A DNA stretch of 64,000 nt from Rhodothermus profundi (GCF_900142415.1 NZ_FRAU01000002.1:1-64000), one strand, 5' to 3'; positions 1-8,791 are shown, counted from the stretch's first letter. Numbers and translations are program-made. The notes: generated by a model from the sequence alone, not told the origin.

Positions 1-18
1 GTTTTCTCCAATAGATAT

Positions 19-420
19 GTGCTTCGCATTACTCTGGTATTTATTCTCATTGCAGGAATCTATGGAATGCTTAATGGTTTATTGTATGAGGATAGAAGAG
101 ATATTATGCATATTCTAATCCGTCCATTATACACAGCAAGAATCGTTTCTTTCTTTATATCATTTGAATTATTAATTATAGCTGCACTTACAAAAAAGAT
201 TGATTTAGCTTTAAATTCAAACAAAGATGTTTTATTCTGGTCTACCATAACCACTTATTATTTTTGGAGTATTTTGTTTTTTATTATTCGAATCACACAT
301 ATATTGTCTGCAGATTATACAATTATATCAATTACACTTTTTGCCATAATATTTATTATGTTTTTCTTGGCATTTTGTCTTGTTTATCGAATACAAAAAC
401 GGATGGAATCAGCACATTAA
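19..420 (+). CDS. hypothetical multi-pass membrane protein (start may lie before the window)
   Basis: This 133-residue protein is almost entirely hydrophobic, with about four predicted membrane segments near residues 3-20, 40-57, 74-92 and 102-123. The frame is open to the first base of the window, so the GTG at 19 is only the first visible start and the true start may be upstream. Base composition is strikingly AT-rich compared with the GC-rich DNA from 1398 onward, which suggests recent acquisition or relaxed selection. I do not recognise a family. It is followed after about 40 bases by a Gly/Cys-rich small protein in the same frame and then by another AT-rich membrane protein, so the three may form one cassette. 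Confidence 0.5.
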   Translation: MLRITLVFILIAGIYGMLNGLLYEDRRDIMHILIRPLYTARIVSFFISFELLIIAALTKKIDLALNSNKDVLFWSTITTYYFWSILFFIIRITHILSADYTIISITLFAIIFIMFFLAFCLVYRIQKRMESAH

Positions 421-462
421 AAGAGCCTGAGGTGCAGTGCATGGGTAGAGGCGTTTGGGTCG

Positions 463-876
463 GTGGTTCGGGCGTTATTGAACGAGGCGGGTTGTAGCGG
501 GGGCATGGCGTGTTGGGGTATGCTGGGTGGAAGCGGTTGGCTTCGGCTGGCGCAGCAGAATGCGACGTGTGAGCTCAACAGCATGCCGCAGATTGGAGAT
601 GATCGGACCGTGGAAGGGGCGCTCGAGAGCATGCTTGAGGGAGCTGTAGAGGGTTGCGGTATTGGAGCGGCACTTTTGAGTGGACTTACAGGTCCTGTTG
701 CGGGCTGTCTCATTGGTATTGCGCCGGGAATGTCACTGGGCGTTGTGCTCTGGCTTTTAGATACTGCAAACGAGTACCGGGTAGACTTTAGCCGTTGGTG
801 TCGCGAAAATTATACTAATTGTAGGGGAAATGAATATTACGCTCGTGCCTGCCAGGATTTGATAGAGATCCAATAA
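463..876 (+). CDS. small Gly- and Cys-rich hydrophobic protein, unknown function
   Basis: The protein has 137 residues from the GTG at 463; an in-frame ATG at 505 is an alternative start. Residues 58-98 form a glycine-rich hydrophobic stretch of glycine-zipper type (GCGIGAALLSG, then GCLIGIAPG), long enough for a membrane hairpin. There are eight cysteines, three of them in a short polar C-terminal tail (residues 113, 120, 130). Such a Gly-rich hydrophobic core resembles class II bacteriocin or glycine-zipper membrane peptides, but no clear double-glycine leader motif is visible, so the comparison is only suggestive. Its stop is separated by one base from the ATG of the next membrane protein, indicating co-translation. 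It is more GC-rich than both neighbours. No family recognised. Confidence 0.45.
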   Translation: MVRALLNEAGCSGGMACWGMLGGSGWLRLAQQNATCELNSMPQIGDDRTVEGALESMLEGAVEGCGIGAALLSGLTGPVAGCLIGIAPGMSLGVVLWLLDTANEYRVDFSRWCRENYTNCRGNEYYARACQDLIEIQ

Positions 877-877
877 A

Positions 878-1345
878 ATGGAGAAACAAGCTATGATCAG
901 AGTAAAACAGAACATTGTTGAGGTACCACCTTCTTGGTTTATTTCTGCATGGATTAAGATGATTTTGATTTTGACTTTGATAAGAACAATGTTTTCCTAC
1001 CTGTCGGAAGGGATAGATCTATCTGAGATTATCAGAGTAATTTTTTCTTCCATAGAAACATCAACTTTTCTGCTCATTGGCTTTTTAGCGGTAAAGGCTT
1101 ATTTAGAAGCACTTTGGAAAGAGATAAAAAGAGAAAGAGCGGTCTATGTATACCCTCATCTTTTATTTATTACATTTATGATTCTAATTGCGTTATTTTA
1201 TCTAATATTTGGAGATCTGGAGAACATCGCTGAAGTAGTTAAGATTGGAGAAGATCTTATTCTTTTGACAATCGCTTTCGCTATATTGTCAGGGTCATCT
1301 TATATGATTGTTTATCTTTTATGGAAGGGGGTAAGCAAGGAGTAA
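878..1345 (+). CDS. hypothetical four-helix membrane protein
   Basis: The ATG lies one base after the stop of the preceding Gly/Cys-rich gene, so the two are probably translated together. The 155-residue product has about four membrane segments near residues 20-40, 57-72, 92-110 and 127-148, with charged cytoplasmic loops (KEIKRERA between helices 2 and 3). Composition is AT-rich, like the gene at 19-420. The size and topology would fit a small immunity or integral helper protein for its neighbour, but that is inference from context only. No family recognised. About 50 bases of unremarkable sequence separate it from the converging coaBC gene. Confidence 0.5.
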   Translation: MEKQAMIRVKQNIVEVPPSWFISAWIKMILILTLIRTMFSYLSEGIDLSEIIRVIFSSIETSTFLLIGFLAVKAYLEALWKEIKRERAVYVYPHLLFITFMILIALFYLIFGDLENIAEVVKIGEDLILLTIAFAILSGSSYMIVYLLWKGVSKE

Positions 1346-1397
1346 CATAATTTCCTGTTTCGACGGGGCTGGTGCAAAAGATGTGAGCTGGTGTGCG

Positions 1398-2654
1398 TCA
1401 GACAGATTGGGTGGCGGCTTTTTCGGCATTCGAGTCGGCATACCGGGTCAGCACGCGGTCCAGCAGGACTTCGGCGGCTTCGTCTTTGGGCAAGAGCGGC
1501 AGTTCTTCCTGGTGGCCGCTTCGATGGAGTAGCGTCAGACGATTGGTGCCGGTGCCAAAGCCGGCGCCGGGCTCATTCAGGCGATTCAGGGCGATCCAGT
1601 CCAGGTTTTTGTGGCGGAGTTTGTTGCGGGCATTGGCCAGGGCATTGTCGGTTTCCAGAGCGAAGCCCACGAGCACCTGATCGGGGCGGCGGCGACGGCC
1701 CAGCTCCGCCAGAATGTCGGGCGTGCGGCGCAGCCGCAGCACCAGTTCGTCGTCGGTTTTTTTAAGCTTGGATGGGGCGGTTTCCACCGGCGTATAGTCG
1801 GCCACGGCGGCAGCCATAAAGATAAAGTCGGCCGTCGGGGCGTGCTGGAGCGTGGCCTCATACATTTCCTGCGCCGAGGTAACGTCGATGCGCGTGACGC
1901 CGGGGGGGGTGGGGAGCCATGTAGGGCCACTGATGAGCGTCACCTGGGCTCCCCGTCGAGCAGCCGCCCGAGCCAGCGCAAAGCCCATCGTACCGGTGGC
2001 GGGATTCGTCAGGCAGCGCACGGGATCGATCATCTCCCGGGTGGGACCGGCCGTGACCAGCACATGCTTGCCTGTCAGGGAAGCCTGTCGTCGAAGCAGG
2101 GCCGCGATGTGGGCGACGATGCGCTCGGGATCGGGCAGGCGGCCGTCGCCTACCAGGCCGCTGGCCAGCGCTCCAAATTCGGGCGGCAGAATCTCGTAGC
2201 CATAGCGGCGCAGTTGCTCCAGATTTTGCTGAGTAGCGGGGTGGTGGTACATGTCATGGTCCATAGCCGGGCAGAGCAGCACCGGGCACCGCGCCGAAAG
2301 CAACGTGGCGCTCAGCATTGTGTCACAGAATCCGTGGGCCAGCCGGGCCAGAGTCTGGGCTGTAGCCGGAGCGACGATGGCCAGGTCGGCCCAGCGGCCC
2401 AGGTGCACGTGTTTGGTCCAGGAGCCGGGTTCGTTTTCTGGAAAAAGATCGATGAGCACTTCGCGTTCGGAGAGGGTGCCGAGCGTCAGCGGCGTGATGA
2501 ACCGGGTAGCATCGGGGGTCATGATAATCTGCACTTCGGCACCGGCTTTTTTGAGGAGCCGGACCAGCTCGGCCGCTTTATAGGCCGCAATGCTTCCGGT
2601 CACGCCCAGTAGCAGGTGGCGGCTTTCGAGCGAAACGTGGGTCTCCAGGGCCAT
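1398..2654 (-). CDS. coaBC: bifunctional phosphopantothenoylcysteine decarboxylase / phosphopantothenate-cysteine ligase
   Basis: CoaBC makes 4'-phosphopantetheine for coenzyme A in two cytosolic steps: CTP-dependent ligation of cysteine to phosphopantothenate (CoaB), then FMN-dependent decarboxylation (CoaC). The 418 residues match the usual bifunctional length. The flavoprotein half starts at about residue 13 (LLLGVTGSIAAYKAAEL), contains the catalytic-type His in TKHVHLGRWAD and a PAMDHDMY substrate clamp. The CoaB half starts near residue 193 (VLVTAGPTREMIDPVR) with the dimer/nucleotide motif TNPATGTMGFALA. It lies 12 bases downstream of gmk in a minus-strand run yicC-gmk-coaBC, where rpoZ often sits in other bacteria; no rpoZ-like gene is visible here. 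Confidence 0.95.
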   Translation of the reverse strand: MALETHVSLESRHLLLGVTGSIAAYKAAELVRLLKKAGAEVQIIMTPDATRFITPLTLGTLSEREVLIDLFPENEPGSWTKHVHLGRWADLAIVAPATAQTLARLAHGFCDTMLSATLLSARCPVLLCPAMDHDMYHHPATQQNLEQLRRYGYEILPPEFGALASGLVGDGRLPDPERIVAHIAALLRRQASLTGKHVLVTAGPTREMIDPVRCLTNPATGTMGFALARAAARRGAQVTLISGPTWLPTPPGVTRIDVTSAQEMYEATLQHAPTADFIFMAAAVADYTPVETAPSKLKKTDDELVLRLRRTPDILAELGRRRRPDQVLVGFALETDNALANARNKLRHKNLDWIALNRLNEPGAGFGTGTNRLTLLHRSGHQEELPLLPKDEAAEVLLDRVLTRYADSNAEKAATQSV

Positions 2655-2666
2655 GGGAATGGGGGG

Positions 2667-3236
2667 TTAGGGCCGTTCGAGAAACGAGCGCACCAGATGG
2701 AGGGTTTCGGTTGCGGCGCGTTCCAGGTCGTCATTGACGACCACGGCGTCGAAGCGGTCGGCCAGCGCAAGCTCCATGCGGGCGCGTTCCAGCCGCTGGC
2801 GCAGCGTGGTTTCGTCTTCGGTGCCTCGGTTGCGCAGGCGTTCGGCCAGCGTTTCCAGGGAAGGAGGCCGCACGAAGATGGCGAAGGCTTCGTCGCCAAA
2901 CTGCTGCTTGACGCGCAGCGCCCCTTTGACGTCAATGTCGAGCAGCACCGGATGGGTGCGGCTGGCCGTCTCGATTTCTCGGCGGAGGGTGCCGTAAAAA
3001 CGGCCAGGATATACTTCTTCGTACTCGATCAGCGCATCCTGTTCGATCAGCTTGCGGAAAGCCTCCTCAGACAGAAAGTAGTAATCGATGCCATGTCGCT
3101 CGCCGGGTCGGGGCGGGCGGGTCGTAGCCGACACGGAGAAGCGAAGCTGGGGCAGCGCTTCCTGCAGGCGACGGGCCAGCGTGGTTTTGCCGGCCCCGCT
3201 GGGTGCGGTCAGGATGACGATTCGGGGTTCCGGCAT
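2667..3236 (-). CDS. gmk: guanylate kinase
   Basis: Guanylate kinase phosphorylates GMP to GDP with ATP in the cytosol. The 189 residues have the normal family length. The P-loop APSGAGKTT is at residues 11-19, the GMP-binding segment SATTRPPRPGE with the following DYYFLS motif is near 37-55, and VLLDIDVKGALRVK (about 97-110) is the conserved central strand. It sits three bases after the yicC stop and 12 bases before coaBC, in the common yicC-gmk order, and is probably one transcriptional unit with both. Confidence 0.96.
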   Translation of the reverse strand: MPEPRIVILTAPSGAGKTTLARRLQEALPQLRFSVSATTRPPRPGERHGIDYYFLSEEAFRKLIEQDALIEYEEVYPGRFYGTLRREIETASRTHPVLLDIDVKGALRVKQQFGDEAFAIFVRPPSLETLAERLRNRGTEDETTLRQRLERARMELALADRFDAVVVNDDLERAATETLHLVRSFLERP

Positions 3237-3239
3237 GGG

Positions 3240-4118
3240 CTACTCAATGTTCTGAATCTGCTCGCGGATTTTTTCGACTTCTTCTTTGATCTGGACAGCC
3301 AGCAGCGCGATGGTGGCGTCGTTGGCTTTAGCGCTGATGGTGTTGGCCTCCCGGTGCAGCTCCTGGGTCAGAAAGTTCAGACGCCGGCCGCTGGGTTCCT
3401 GGGCCTGAAGGGCTTCGCGGAAATGTTGCAGGTGAGCCCGTAGACGGACACATTCTTCGGTGATGTCGAGTCGGTCGGCCAGCAGCACGATTTCGAGTTC
3501 GAGCCGATCCGGGTCGATCTGGTCATCCCGAAGCAGCTCCTGCACGCGGGCGCGCAGTTTTTCGCGGGCTTCGACCAGACGTTGGGGAGCGCGGGCTTCG
3601 ATGGCTTCCAGGTGGCGGGCGATGGTTTCCAGGCGGGCTTCCAGATCGGCCTGGAGCAAAGCTCCTTCCTGGCGACGCGTAGCCTGCAGGGCTTCAATAG
3701 CTTGCTGAAGCGCTGTCATGAGTACCTGGCGAATGCGGTCGTCCTCTTCGGGCAGGTCTGGCTTTTCAAACAGATCGGGTAGCGCCAGCAGGTGTTCGAG
3801 ACGAATGGGATCGTGCAGGCCGGTTTCTGCGCGCAACGCCTCCAATTGGGTCAGATACTGCCGGGCGACCTGGAGGTTCAGGCGGGGAAGCAGGCCTGCT
3901 TCCGGAGGCAATCTCAGATCGACCTGTGCCGTGATGCGGCCGCGGCTGAAGGCCTGGCGAATAGCGGCCAGAACGTCGGGTTCGTAGAGCGTGGCAAGAC
4001 GCGGGAGACGTACTGAGACGTCCAGATAGCGGTTGTTGACCGAGCGTAGCTCGACGGTGGCGCTGAAGCCATCCTGTTCCGCCTGGCCGCGCCCGAAGCC
4101 CGTCATACTGGTGATCAT
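3240..4118 (-). CDS. yicC: YicC family endoribonuclease-like protein
   Basis: YicC/YloC proteins are conserved stress-associated proteins; E. coli YicC has been described as an endoribonuclease. I place the start at the ATG at 4118 (MITSMTGFGRG), because the frame upstream runs through the tRNA-Ser gene and family members begin with this SMTxFGR motif. The resulting 292 residues match the family length. The N-terminal YicC domain holds the SMTGFGRG and VELRSVNNRYLDVSVRLP motifs (residues 4-45); the C-terminal DUF1732 part ends with the typical FLTQELHREANTISAKAND and KEEVEKIREQIQNIE. It is followed after three bases by gmk. Confidence 0.93.
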   Translation of the reverse strand: MITSMTGFGRGQAEQDGFSATVELRSVNNRYLDVSVRLPRLATLYEPDVLAAIRQAFSRGRITAQVDLRLPPEAGLLPRLNLQVARQYLTQLEALRAETGLHDPIRLEHLLALPDLFEKPDLPEEDDRIRQVLMTALQQAIEALQATRRQEGALLQADLEARLETIARHLEAIEARAPQRLVEAREKLRARVQELLRDDQIDPDRLELEIVLLADRLDITEECVRLRAHLQHFREALQAQEPSGRRLNFLTQELHREANTISAKANDATIALLAVQIKEEVEKIREQIQNIE

Positions 4119-4198
4119 AGCAGCAAAGGTCGATTGCGTTTCATGCGTTTCAAAGAAAAAAGCCGGATTGCCTTGCGTGATGGGCAACCCGGCCTGCG

Positions 4199-4289
<91 letters not shown>

Positions 4290-4340
4290 GCAAGCGTTTT
4301 ACTTTATGGCCTCGGTCGGCCGGGAGTTCCGGGCCAACCG

Positions 4341-4919
4341 TCAGACTTCCATGATTTCGGCTTCCTTACGCTCCAGCAGTTGATTGACTTTTCCAATGTA
4401 GGTATCGGTTAGCTTTTGCAGTTCTTCTTCCGCCGTGTGGCACAGGTCTTCGGGCAGGTGCTCTTCTTCTTTGGCTTTCTTGATGTGATCTTTGGCGTGG
4501 CGTCGGATATTTCGAATGGCCACCCGGGCTTCTTCAGCTCGAATTCGGGCAGCACGGACCAGTTCTTTGCGCCGCTCTTCAGAGAGGGGGGGAATGGGAA
4601 TGCGGATGATGTTGCCGTCGTTCGAGGGGTTCAGGCCCAGGTTTGCATTGATAATAGCTCGTTCGATAGCACCCAGTGCCGAGCGATCCCAGGGTTGCAC
4701 AATGAGCAAGTCAGGCTGGGGGGCCGTAATGCTGGCCAGTTGCAGTAGCGGCGTCATTGTGCCGTAGTACTCGACGCGTACGTCTTCGAGCATGGCCGGC
4801 GAGGCGCGTCCGGCCCGGAGAGCGGCCAGCTCCGTGCGCAGATGCGCGAGCGATTTTTCCATATGCTCGCGCGCGTCGTCCAGAATCAGTTGCAGGTGTT
4901 CGTTTGGTATGGCCACCAT
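4341..4919 (-). CDS. frr: ribosome recycling factor
   Basis: RRF splits post-termination ribosomes together with EF-G so that subunits can be reused. The 192 residues fit the family (about 185). Signatures include LRAGRASPAMLEDVRVEYYG near residues 34-53, the TPLLQLASI strand and the long C-terminal helix RNIRRHAKDHIKKAKEEE (about 137-155). It follows pyrH by 28 bases on the same strand, the classical pyrH-frr order, and is probably co-transcribed with it. Confidence 0.97.
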   Translation of the reverse strand: MVAIPNEHLQLILDDAREHMEKSLAHLRTELAALRAGRASPAMLEDVRVEYYGTMTPLLQLASITAPQPDLLIVQPWDRSALGAIERAIINANLGLNPSNDGNIIRIPIPPLSEERRKELVRAARIRAEEARVAIRNIRRHAKDHIKKAKEEEHLPEDLCHTAEEELQKLTDTYIGKVNQLLERKEAEIMEV

Positions 4920-4947
4920 GGTACCGCTCTCGGGTTGGTTGTCGCGA

Positions 4948-5733
4948 TTAAGTGGGAGCTGTTTCGGTCAGCGAAGGCGGGGTTTCAGTCCAGTAGACCA
5001 GCGTACCGACCGGCTCGCCGCAGACCACGCGTAGCAGGTTGCCAGGTTTGTTCATGTTAAACACGATAATGGGGAGCCCTGCTTCCCGGCATAGCGTGAA
5101 AGCCGTCATATCCATCACGCGGAGATCCCGCTGGATTACTTCCCGTCCATGGATGGAAGTAAACAGGCGGGCGTTGGGGTCGCGTTCCGGGTCTGCCGAA
5201 TAGACGCCATCGACCCGGGTGCCCTTGAGCAGCACATCCGCCTCGATTTCCAGCGCGCGGAGGGCGGCCGCCGTATCGGTGGTGAAGTACGGGTTGCCTG
5301 TGCCGGCTCCAAAGATAACCACCCGGCCTTTTTCCAGGTGCCGGATAGCCCGGCGGCGGATAAACGGCTCTGCGATTTGCTCCATCTTGATGCTGGATTG
5401 CAGGCGCGTGTCGAGGCCGGCCTGTTCCAGGGCATCCTGCAGCGCCATGGCATTGATCATGGTGGCCAGCATGCCCATGTAGTCGGCATGGGCGCGTTTC
5501 ATTCCACGCGAGGCGTTCTGCACCCCCCGAAAGATATTGCCACCACCGATCACAATGCCTACGGAGACGCCCAGGGCAACTACCTGGCGGATTTCCTGCG
5601 CGTAGGTTTCCAACACGTGCCAGTCGATGCCGTAGGGTTTCTGGCCCATCAGGGCCTCGCCGCTCAATTTGAGCAGAATGCGCCGGTAGCGGGGGCGCCG
5701 TCCATTATTCGATGTGTCCGATTCGCCTGCCAT
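4948..5733 (-). CDS. pyrH: UMP kinase
   Basis: UMP kinase converts UMP to UDP in pyrimidine nucleotide synthesis and belongs to the amino acid kinase fold. The 261 residues are slightly long because of a polar N-terminal extension of about 16 residues ([10 protein letters not shown] precedes the catalytic [10 protein letters not shown] at about 22-31). Other signatures are [13 protein letters not shown] (about 58-70), the [20 protein letters not shown] substrate loop and [16 protein letters not shown] hairpin terminator separates it from tsf upstream, so pyrH-frr probably has its own promoter in 5734-5820. Confidence 0.96.
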   Translation of the reverse strand: MAGESDTSNNGRRPRYRRILLKLSGEALMGQKPYGIDWHVLETYAQEIRQVVALGVSVGIVIGGGNIFRGVQNASRGMKRAHADYMGMLATMINAMALQDALEQAGLDTRLQSSIKMEQIAEPFIRRRAIRHLEKGRVVIFGAGTGNPYFTTDTAAALRALEIEADVLLKGTRVDGVYSADPERDPNARLFTSIHGREVIQRDLRVMDMTAFTLCREAGLPIIVFNMNKPGNLLRVVCGEPVGTLVYWTETPPSLTETAPT

Positions 5734-5819
5734 GATTCGGAGGGTCTTGCTTGTGAAAAGTAGGCCCTTTCAGGCAGGGTTTCAACGCCCTAATGGAAGA
5801 AAAGGAGCCGTCCGGTTAC

Positions 5820-5850
5820 AAAAAAGCCCGAACCGTAAGGCTCGGGCTTG
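5820..5850 (-). terminator. Rho-independent terminator after tsf
   Basis: On the minus strand, 16 bases after the tsf stop, an 8-bp stem (5842-5849 with 5824-5831, AAGCCCGA/TCGGGCTT) with a 10-base loop is followed by a T run. This is a good intrinsic terminator and separates rpsB-tsf from pyrH-frr. Confidence 0.85.
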
Positions 5851-5865
5851 CCGTGCTGCTACGTA

Positions 5866-6696
5866 TTATTCGCCCAGGGCATACCGAATGAAGCACCGCA
5901 CGTCAATGCCGGCCTGCTGGAGACGTTCCTGCACCGTGATAGCCGCATCCTTGATGAAGGCCTGCTCCAGCAGCACATGATCTTTATAGAAGCGCTCCAG
6001 CTTGCCCTGGGCAATGCGGTCGATAATATGATCCGGTTTCCCCTCACTGCGGGCGGCCTCACGGGCGATTTCCAGCTCTTTCTGGCGCACTTCCTCGGGC
6101 ACTTCTTCGCGGCGCACCGCAATGGGGTTCATGGCCGCCACCTGCATGGCCACGTCCCGGCCGGCTGTTTCGAGCTGACCATCCCCGACAACTTCGACCA
6201 GCACAGCCAGCCGGGAGCCCGGGTGAACGTAGGAAATGATCTGGCCGCTGTCGGTCGTCAGCACCTCAAAACGTCGGATGACAATTTTTTCGCCAATTTT
6301 GCCGGTCAGGTCAATAAGGGCTTCTTCGACGGTGCGCCCGTCGGGTAGCTTCAGCTTCAGCAGCGTTTCCAGATCTGCCGGTTGGACGTCCAGAATCAAT
6401 TGGGCTACCTGCTTCGCAAACGAGGCAAATTCCTCGTTGCGAGCTACGAAATCGGTTTCGCAGTTGACCTCCACGATGGCCCCAGCGCGGCCGTCTTCCC
6501 GGACGGCGGTAATAACAAGACCTTCTTTGGCTTCGCGGTGTGCGCGTTTGGCGGCAACTTTCTGCCCTTTTTTGCGCAGGATTTCAATCGCGGCCTCGAA
6601 GTCGCCGCCCGCTTCTTCCAGCGCCCGTTTACAGTCCATCATCCCGACTCCGGTCATTTCCCGGAGTCGTTTTACATCCTGAGCAGAGATGGCCAT
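5866..6696 (-). CDS. tsf: translation elongation factor Ts
   Basis: EF-Ts exchanges GDP on EF-Tu. The 276 residues show the N-terminal UBA-like domain ([21 protein letters not shown], residues 8-28) and the EF-Tu-contacting TDFVARN motif at 81-87, followed by the core domains with [14 protein letters not shown]. It starts 29 bases after the rpsB stop, the conserved rpsB-tsf pair, and ends at a clear intrinsic terminator. Confidence 0.97.
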   Translation of the reverse strand: MAISAQDVKRLREMTGVGMMDCKRALEEAGGDFEAAIEILRKKGQKVAAKRAHREAKEGLVITAVREDGRAGAIVEVNCETDFVARNEEFASFAKQVAQLILDVQPADLETLLKLKLPDGRTVEEALIDLTGKIGEKIVIRRFEVLTTDSGQIISYVHPGSRLAVLVEVVGDGQLETAGRDVAMQVAAMNPIAVRREEVPEEVRQKELEIAREAARSEGKPDHIIDRIAQGKLERFYKDHVLLEQAFIKDAAITVQERLQQAGIDVRCFIRYALGE

Positions 6697-6725
6697 GGTT
6701 TATGTCGATCTTTTATGTTCAGTAA

Positions 6726-7625
6726 TCAGGAGCCCTTTTTGCGACGTCTGCTGCGTGTTTCCTTGGTTTCTGCATCGGCCGTCCGCTTTTCTCGCGCGGC
6801 CTTACGGGCCGCCTCTTCCTGTTCACGCTGTTTGATGCCTTCCGTGATGGCGTTGGCGATCACCGAGGTGATCAGCTCAATAGAGCGGACGGCGTCGTCG
6901 TTGGCCGGGATCGGGTAGTCGATCAGTTCTGGGTCGGCGTTGGTATCGACGATTGCAATAATAGGAATGCCCAGCTTGCGCGCTTCACTGACGGCGATAT
7001 GCTCGCGCACCACATCGACAATGAACAGCGCGCCTGGGAGCTTTGCCATCTGCGCAATACCGCCGAGCGTTCGCTCCAGCTTTTCTCGCTCGCGGCGTTT
7101 CATCAGCCGCTCTTTTTTCTTGAGCTGGTCCAGAATGCCCTCTTCTTCCATTCGGGCCAGCTCCTCCATGCGGCGAATGCTCAGGCGGATGGTCTGGAAA
7201 TTGGTCAGCGTCCCGCCCAGCCAGCGTTCGACGACGTAGGGTTGCCCGCAGGCCTCCGCGTATTTGCGGACGATGTCGCGCGCCTGCTTCTTAGTGCCGA
7301 CAAACAGGATCTTTTTGCCCTGCCGGGCAAAGCGGGAAGCTGCAGCAGCCGCGCGGTCGAGGAGCTGCTGCGTCTGCACCAGGTCAATGATGTGGATTCC
7401 GTTGCGCTCCATGAAAATAAAGGGGCGCATCTTAGGGTTCCACCGACTGGTCAGGTGGCCAAAATGGGCCCCTGCCTTGAGCAGCTCCTCGATAGAGACG
7501 CGGTGTGCGGGTTGGGTTTCGGTGGAGGCCGGCGTTTCGGCCGGGACTTCGGAGGCTTCAGCGGTTGTTTCGCTGGCCGTCGATGCTTCGGTTTCAGAAA
7601 CCGGCTGCGTTTCGTGTTCACTCAT
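6726..7625 (-). CDS. rpsB: 30S ribosomal protein S2 with long acidic N-terminal tail
   Basis: S2 binds the 30S head/body junction and helps recruit S1. The conserved core begins at about residue 44 ([23 protein letters not shown]) and includes [19 protein letters not shown] and [14 protein letters not shown]. At 299 residues it is longer than usual (about 240-260). The extra length is an acidic Glu/Thr/Ser/Ala/Pro-rich N-terminal tail of about 42 residues and a basic C-terminal tail ending in RSRRRKKGS. The start follows a structured leader at 7648-7711. It is the first gene of rpsB-tsf. Confidence 0.96.
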   Translation of the reverse strand: MSEHETQPVSETEASTASETTAEASEVPAETPASTETQPAHRVSIEELLKAGAHFGHLTSRWNPKMRPFIFMERNGIHIIDLVQTQQLLDRAAAAASRFARQGKKILFVGTKKQARDIVRKYAEACGQPYVVERWLGGTLTNFQTIRLSIRRMEELARMEEEGILDQLKKKERLMKRREREKLERTLGGIAQMAKLPGALFIVDVVREHIAVSEARKLGIPIIAIVDTNADPELIDYPIPANDDAVRSIELITSVIANAITEGIKQREQEEAARKAAREKRTADAETKETRSRRRKKGS

Positions 7626-7647
7626 GGCTGGATTCGGGTTAGGCCGC

Positions 7648-7711
7648 TACCTCCGTCTTCTGTCCGGCTTAGCCGCCTTGCGGCGACCACCCGACCGGAC
7701 ATCGGGAGGTA
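7648..7711 (-). promoter_or_regulatory. structured RNA leader of rpsB (candidate autoregulatory element)
   Basis: Three nested helices can be drawn in the minus-strand transcript ahead of rpsB: an outer 7-bp helix TACCTCC/GGAGGTA (7705-7711 with 7648-7654), a middle 6-bp helix GTCCGG/CCGGAC (7695-7700 with 7662-7667) and an inner 5-bp hairpin GCCGC/GCGGC (7680-7684 with 7672-7676). The outer helix sequesters GGAGG, the only strong Shine-Dalgarno-like sequence before the start codon, although it lies about 22 bases from the ATG. Ribosomal protein genes are often autoregulated by such leaders; that this one binds S2 is inference. Confidence 0.5.
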
Positions 7712-7739
7712 TGGGTGATGGAACGTATAATGAAACGTA

Positions 7740-8144
7740 TTACCGCTTCGAGAACTGGAACCGTTTGCGGGCTTTCGGCTGGCCGTACTTCTTGCGCTCG
7801 ACCATCCGCGGGTCCCGCGTCAGGTAGCCAGCATCACGCAGCGGCTTGCGAAATTCTGGATTATAGGCAACAAGCGCCCGGGCAATGCCGTGGCGGATCG
7901 CCTCCGCCTGTCCGGTCAGGCCGCCGCCCTTCACGTTAACGAGCACGTCAAATTGTCCCATCGTTCCCGTCACTTCAAAGGGCGCCAGGATCACTTTGCG
8001 GCGCCACTCCAGCGGGAAGTATTCTTCAAAGGGGCGGCGGTTCACGGTGATCTGACCGCTGCCTGGACGCAAGTAAACCCGCGCAACGGCCGTCTTTCGG
8101 CGACCAACCGCAATCCACTGGGTTAAGGTTGCTGTAGCCATCAT
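7740..8144 (-). CDS. rpsI: 30S ribosomal protein S9
   Basis: S9 is a 30S head protein whose C-terminal tail reaches the P-site tRNA. The 134 residues show the conserved [16 protein letters not shown] near the N-terminus, [21 protein letters not shown] in the centre, and the basic C-terminus [17 protein letters not shown]. The second codon is also ATG (8141), which may be the true start. It follows rplM by 17 bases in the conserved rplM-rpsI pair. Confidence 0.97.
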   Translation of the reverse strand: MMATATLTQWIAVGRRKTAVARVYLRPGSGQITVNRRPFEEYFPLEWRRKVILAPFEVTGTMGQFDVLVNVKGGGLTGQAEAIRHGIARALVAYNPEFRKPLRDAGYLTRDPRMVERKKYGQPKARKRFQFSKR

Positions 8145-8161
8145 GCGCGCACAGGCCTCAA

Positions 8162-8605
8162 TTACAACGTGAGTTCAATAGGTTTCTGGGCTCCATGGGG
8201 GTGGGAAGGACCGGCGTACACCTTCAGTTTGCGCAGCATGCGCCGCCCGAGCGGTCCTTTGGGGAGCATGCCCTTGACCGCATGCTCAATCAGAAATTCC
8301 GGGCGACGCTTGCGCATGTCGGCCGGCGTGCGCAAACGCACGCCACCGGGATACCCAGAGTGGTGGAAGTACTGTTTCTGCAATTCCTTTTTACCGGTCA
8401 GGCGCACCTTCTCGGCATTAATGACAATCACGAAGTCCCCCATGTCCACGTGCGGCGTGTATGTGGGCTTATGCTTGCCTCGCAGGATGGTAGCAATCCG
8501 CGAAGCCAACCGGCCCAGCACCTGACCTTCGGCATCAATTATGTACCAGGTGCGCCTGACTTCTCCAGGCTTGGCGCTGTACGTTTTGTAGCTGTTGACA
8601 TCCAT
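8162..8605 (-). CDS. rplM: 50S ribosomal protein L13
   Basis: L13 is an early-assembly 50S protein. I chose the ATG at 8605 ([20 protein letters not shown]), giving 147 residues like other L13 proteins. The longer frame starting at 8680 would read through a terminator-like hairpin and adds no conserved sequence. Signatures are [37 protein letters not shown] and the C-terminal [21 protein letters not shown]. It is the first gene of rplM-rpsI and is preceded by a hairpin plus T run at 8626-8654. Confidence 0.96.
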   Translation of the reverse strand: MDVNSYKTYSAKPGEVRRTWYIIDAEGQVLGRLASRIATILRGKHKPTYTPHVDMGDFVIVINAEKVRLTGKKELQKQYFHHSGYPGGVRLRTPADMRKRRPEFLIEHAVKGMLPKGPLGRRMLRKLKVYAGPSHPHGAQKPIELTL

Positions 8606-8625
8606 GGCGCTTTCGGGCAAAAGCC

Positions 8626-8654
8626 AATAAAAACGTCCGGTTTTTCCCGGACGT
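8626..8654 (-). promoter_or_regulatory. terminator-like hairpin in the rplM leader (candidate attenuator)
   Basis: On the minus strand an 8-bp perfect stem ACGTCCGG/CCGGACGT (8647-8654 with 8633-8640) with a six-base loop is followed directly by TTTTTATT. It ends about 20 bases before the rplM ATG, so it lies inside the leader and not after an upstream gene; the neighbouring gene upstream is divergent. Intrinsic-terminator geometry at this position suggests attenuation or r-protein feedback on rplM-rpsI. No competing antiterminator could be assigned with certainty. Confidence 0.55.
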
Positions 8655-8791
8655 CTATGCTCAAGAAACGTAGCCGCCAAATTTAGGGTTTCAGAGCGCG
8701 TGTGTCAAGTAGCGTGCTTGTGCCTCAAGGCACGGCCTCTCACGCCTATGGAGCCAAATGGTTTTGGGGGGTAATGATTCTTCCTTTATTC

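Noticed and set aside
264-497. 77-codon plus-strand frame overlapping the first two genes
   Set aside because: It is out of frame with both and ends within the Gly/Cys-rich gene; no features.
1611-2612. 333-codon plus-strand frame opposite coaBC
   Set aside because: It is an antisense shadow caused by high GC; coaBC is clear on the minus strand.
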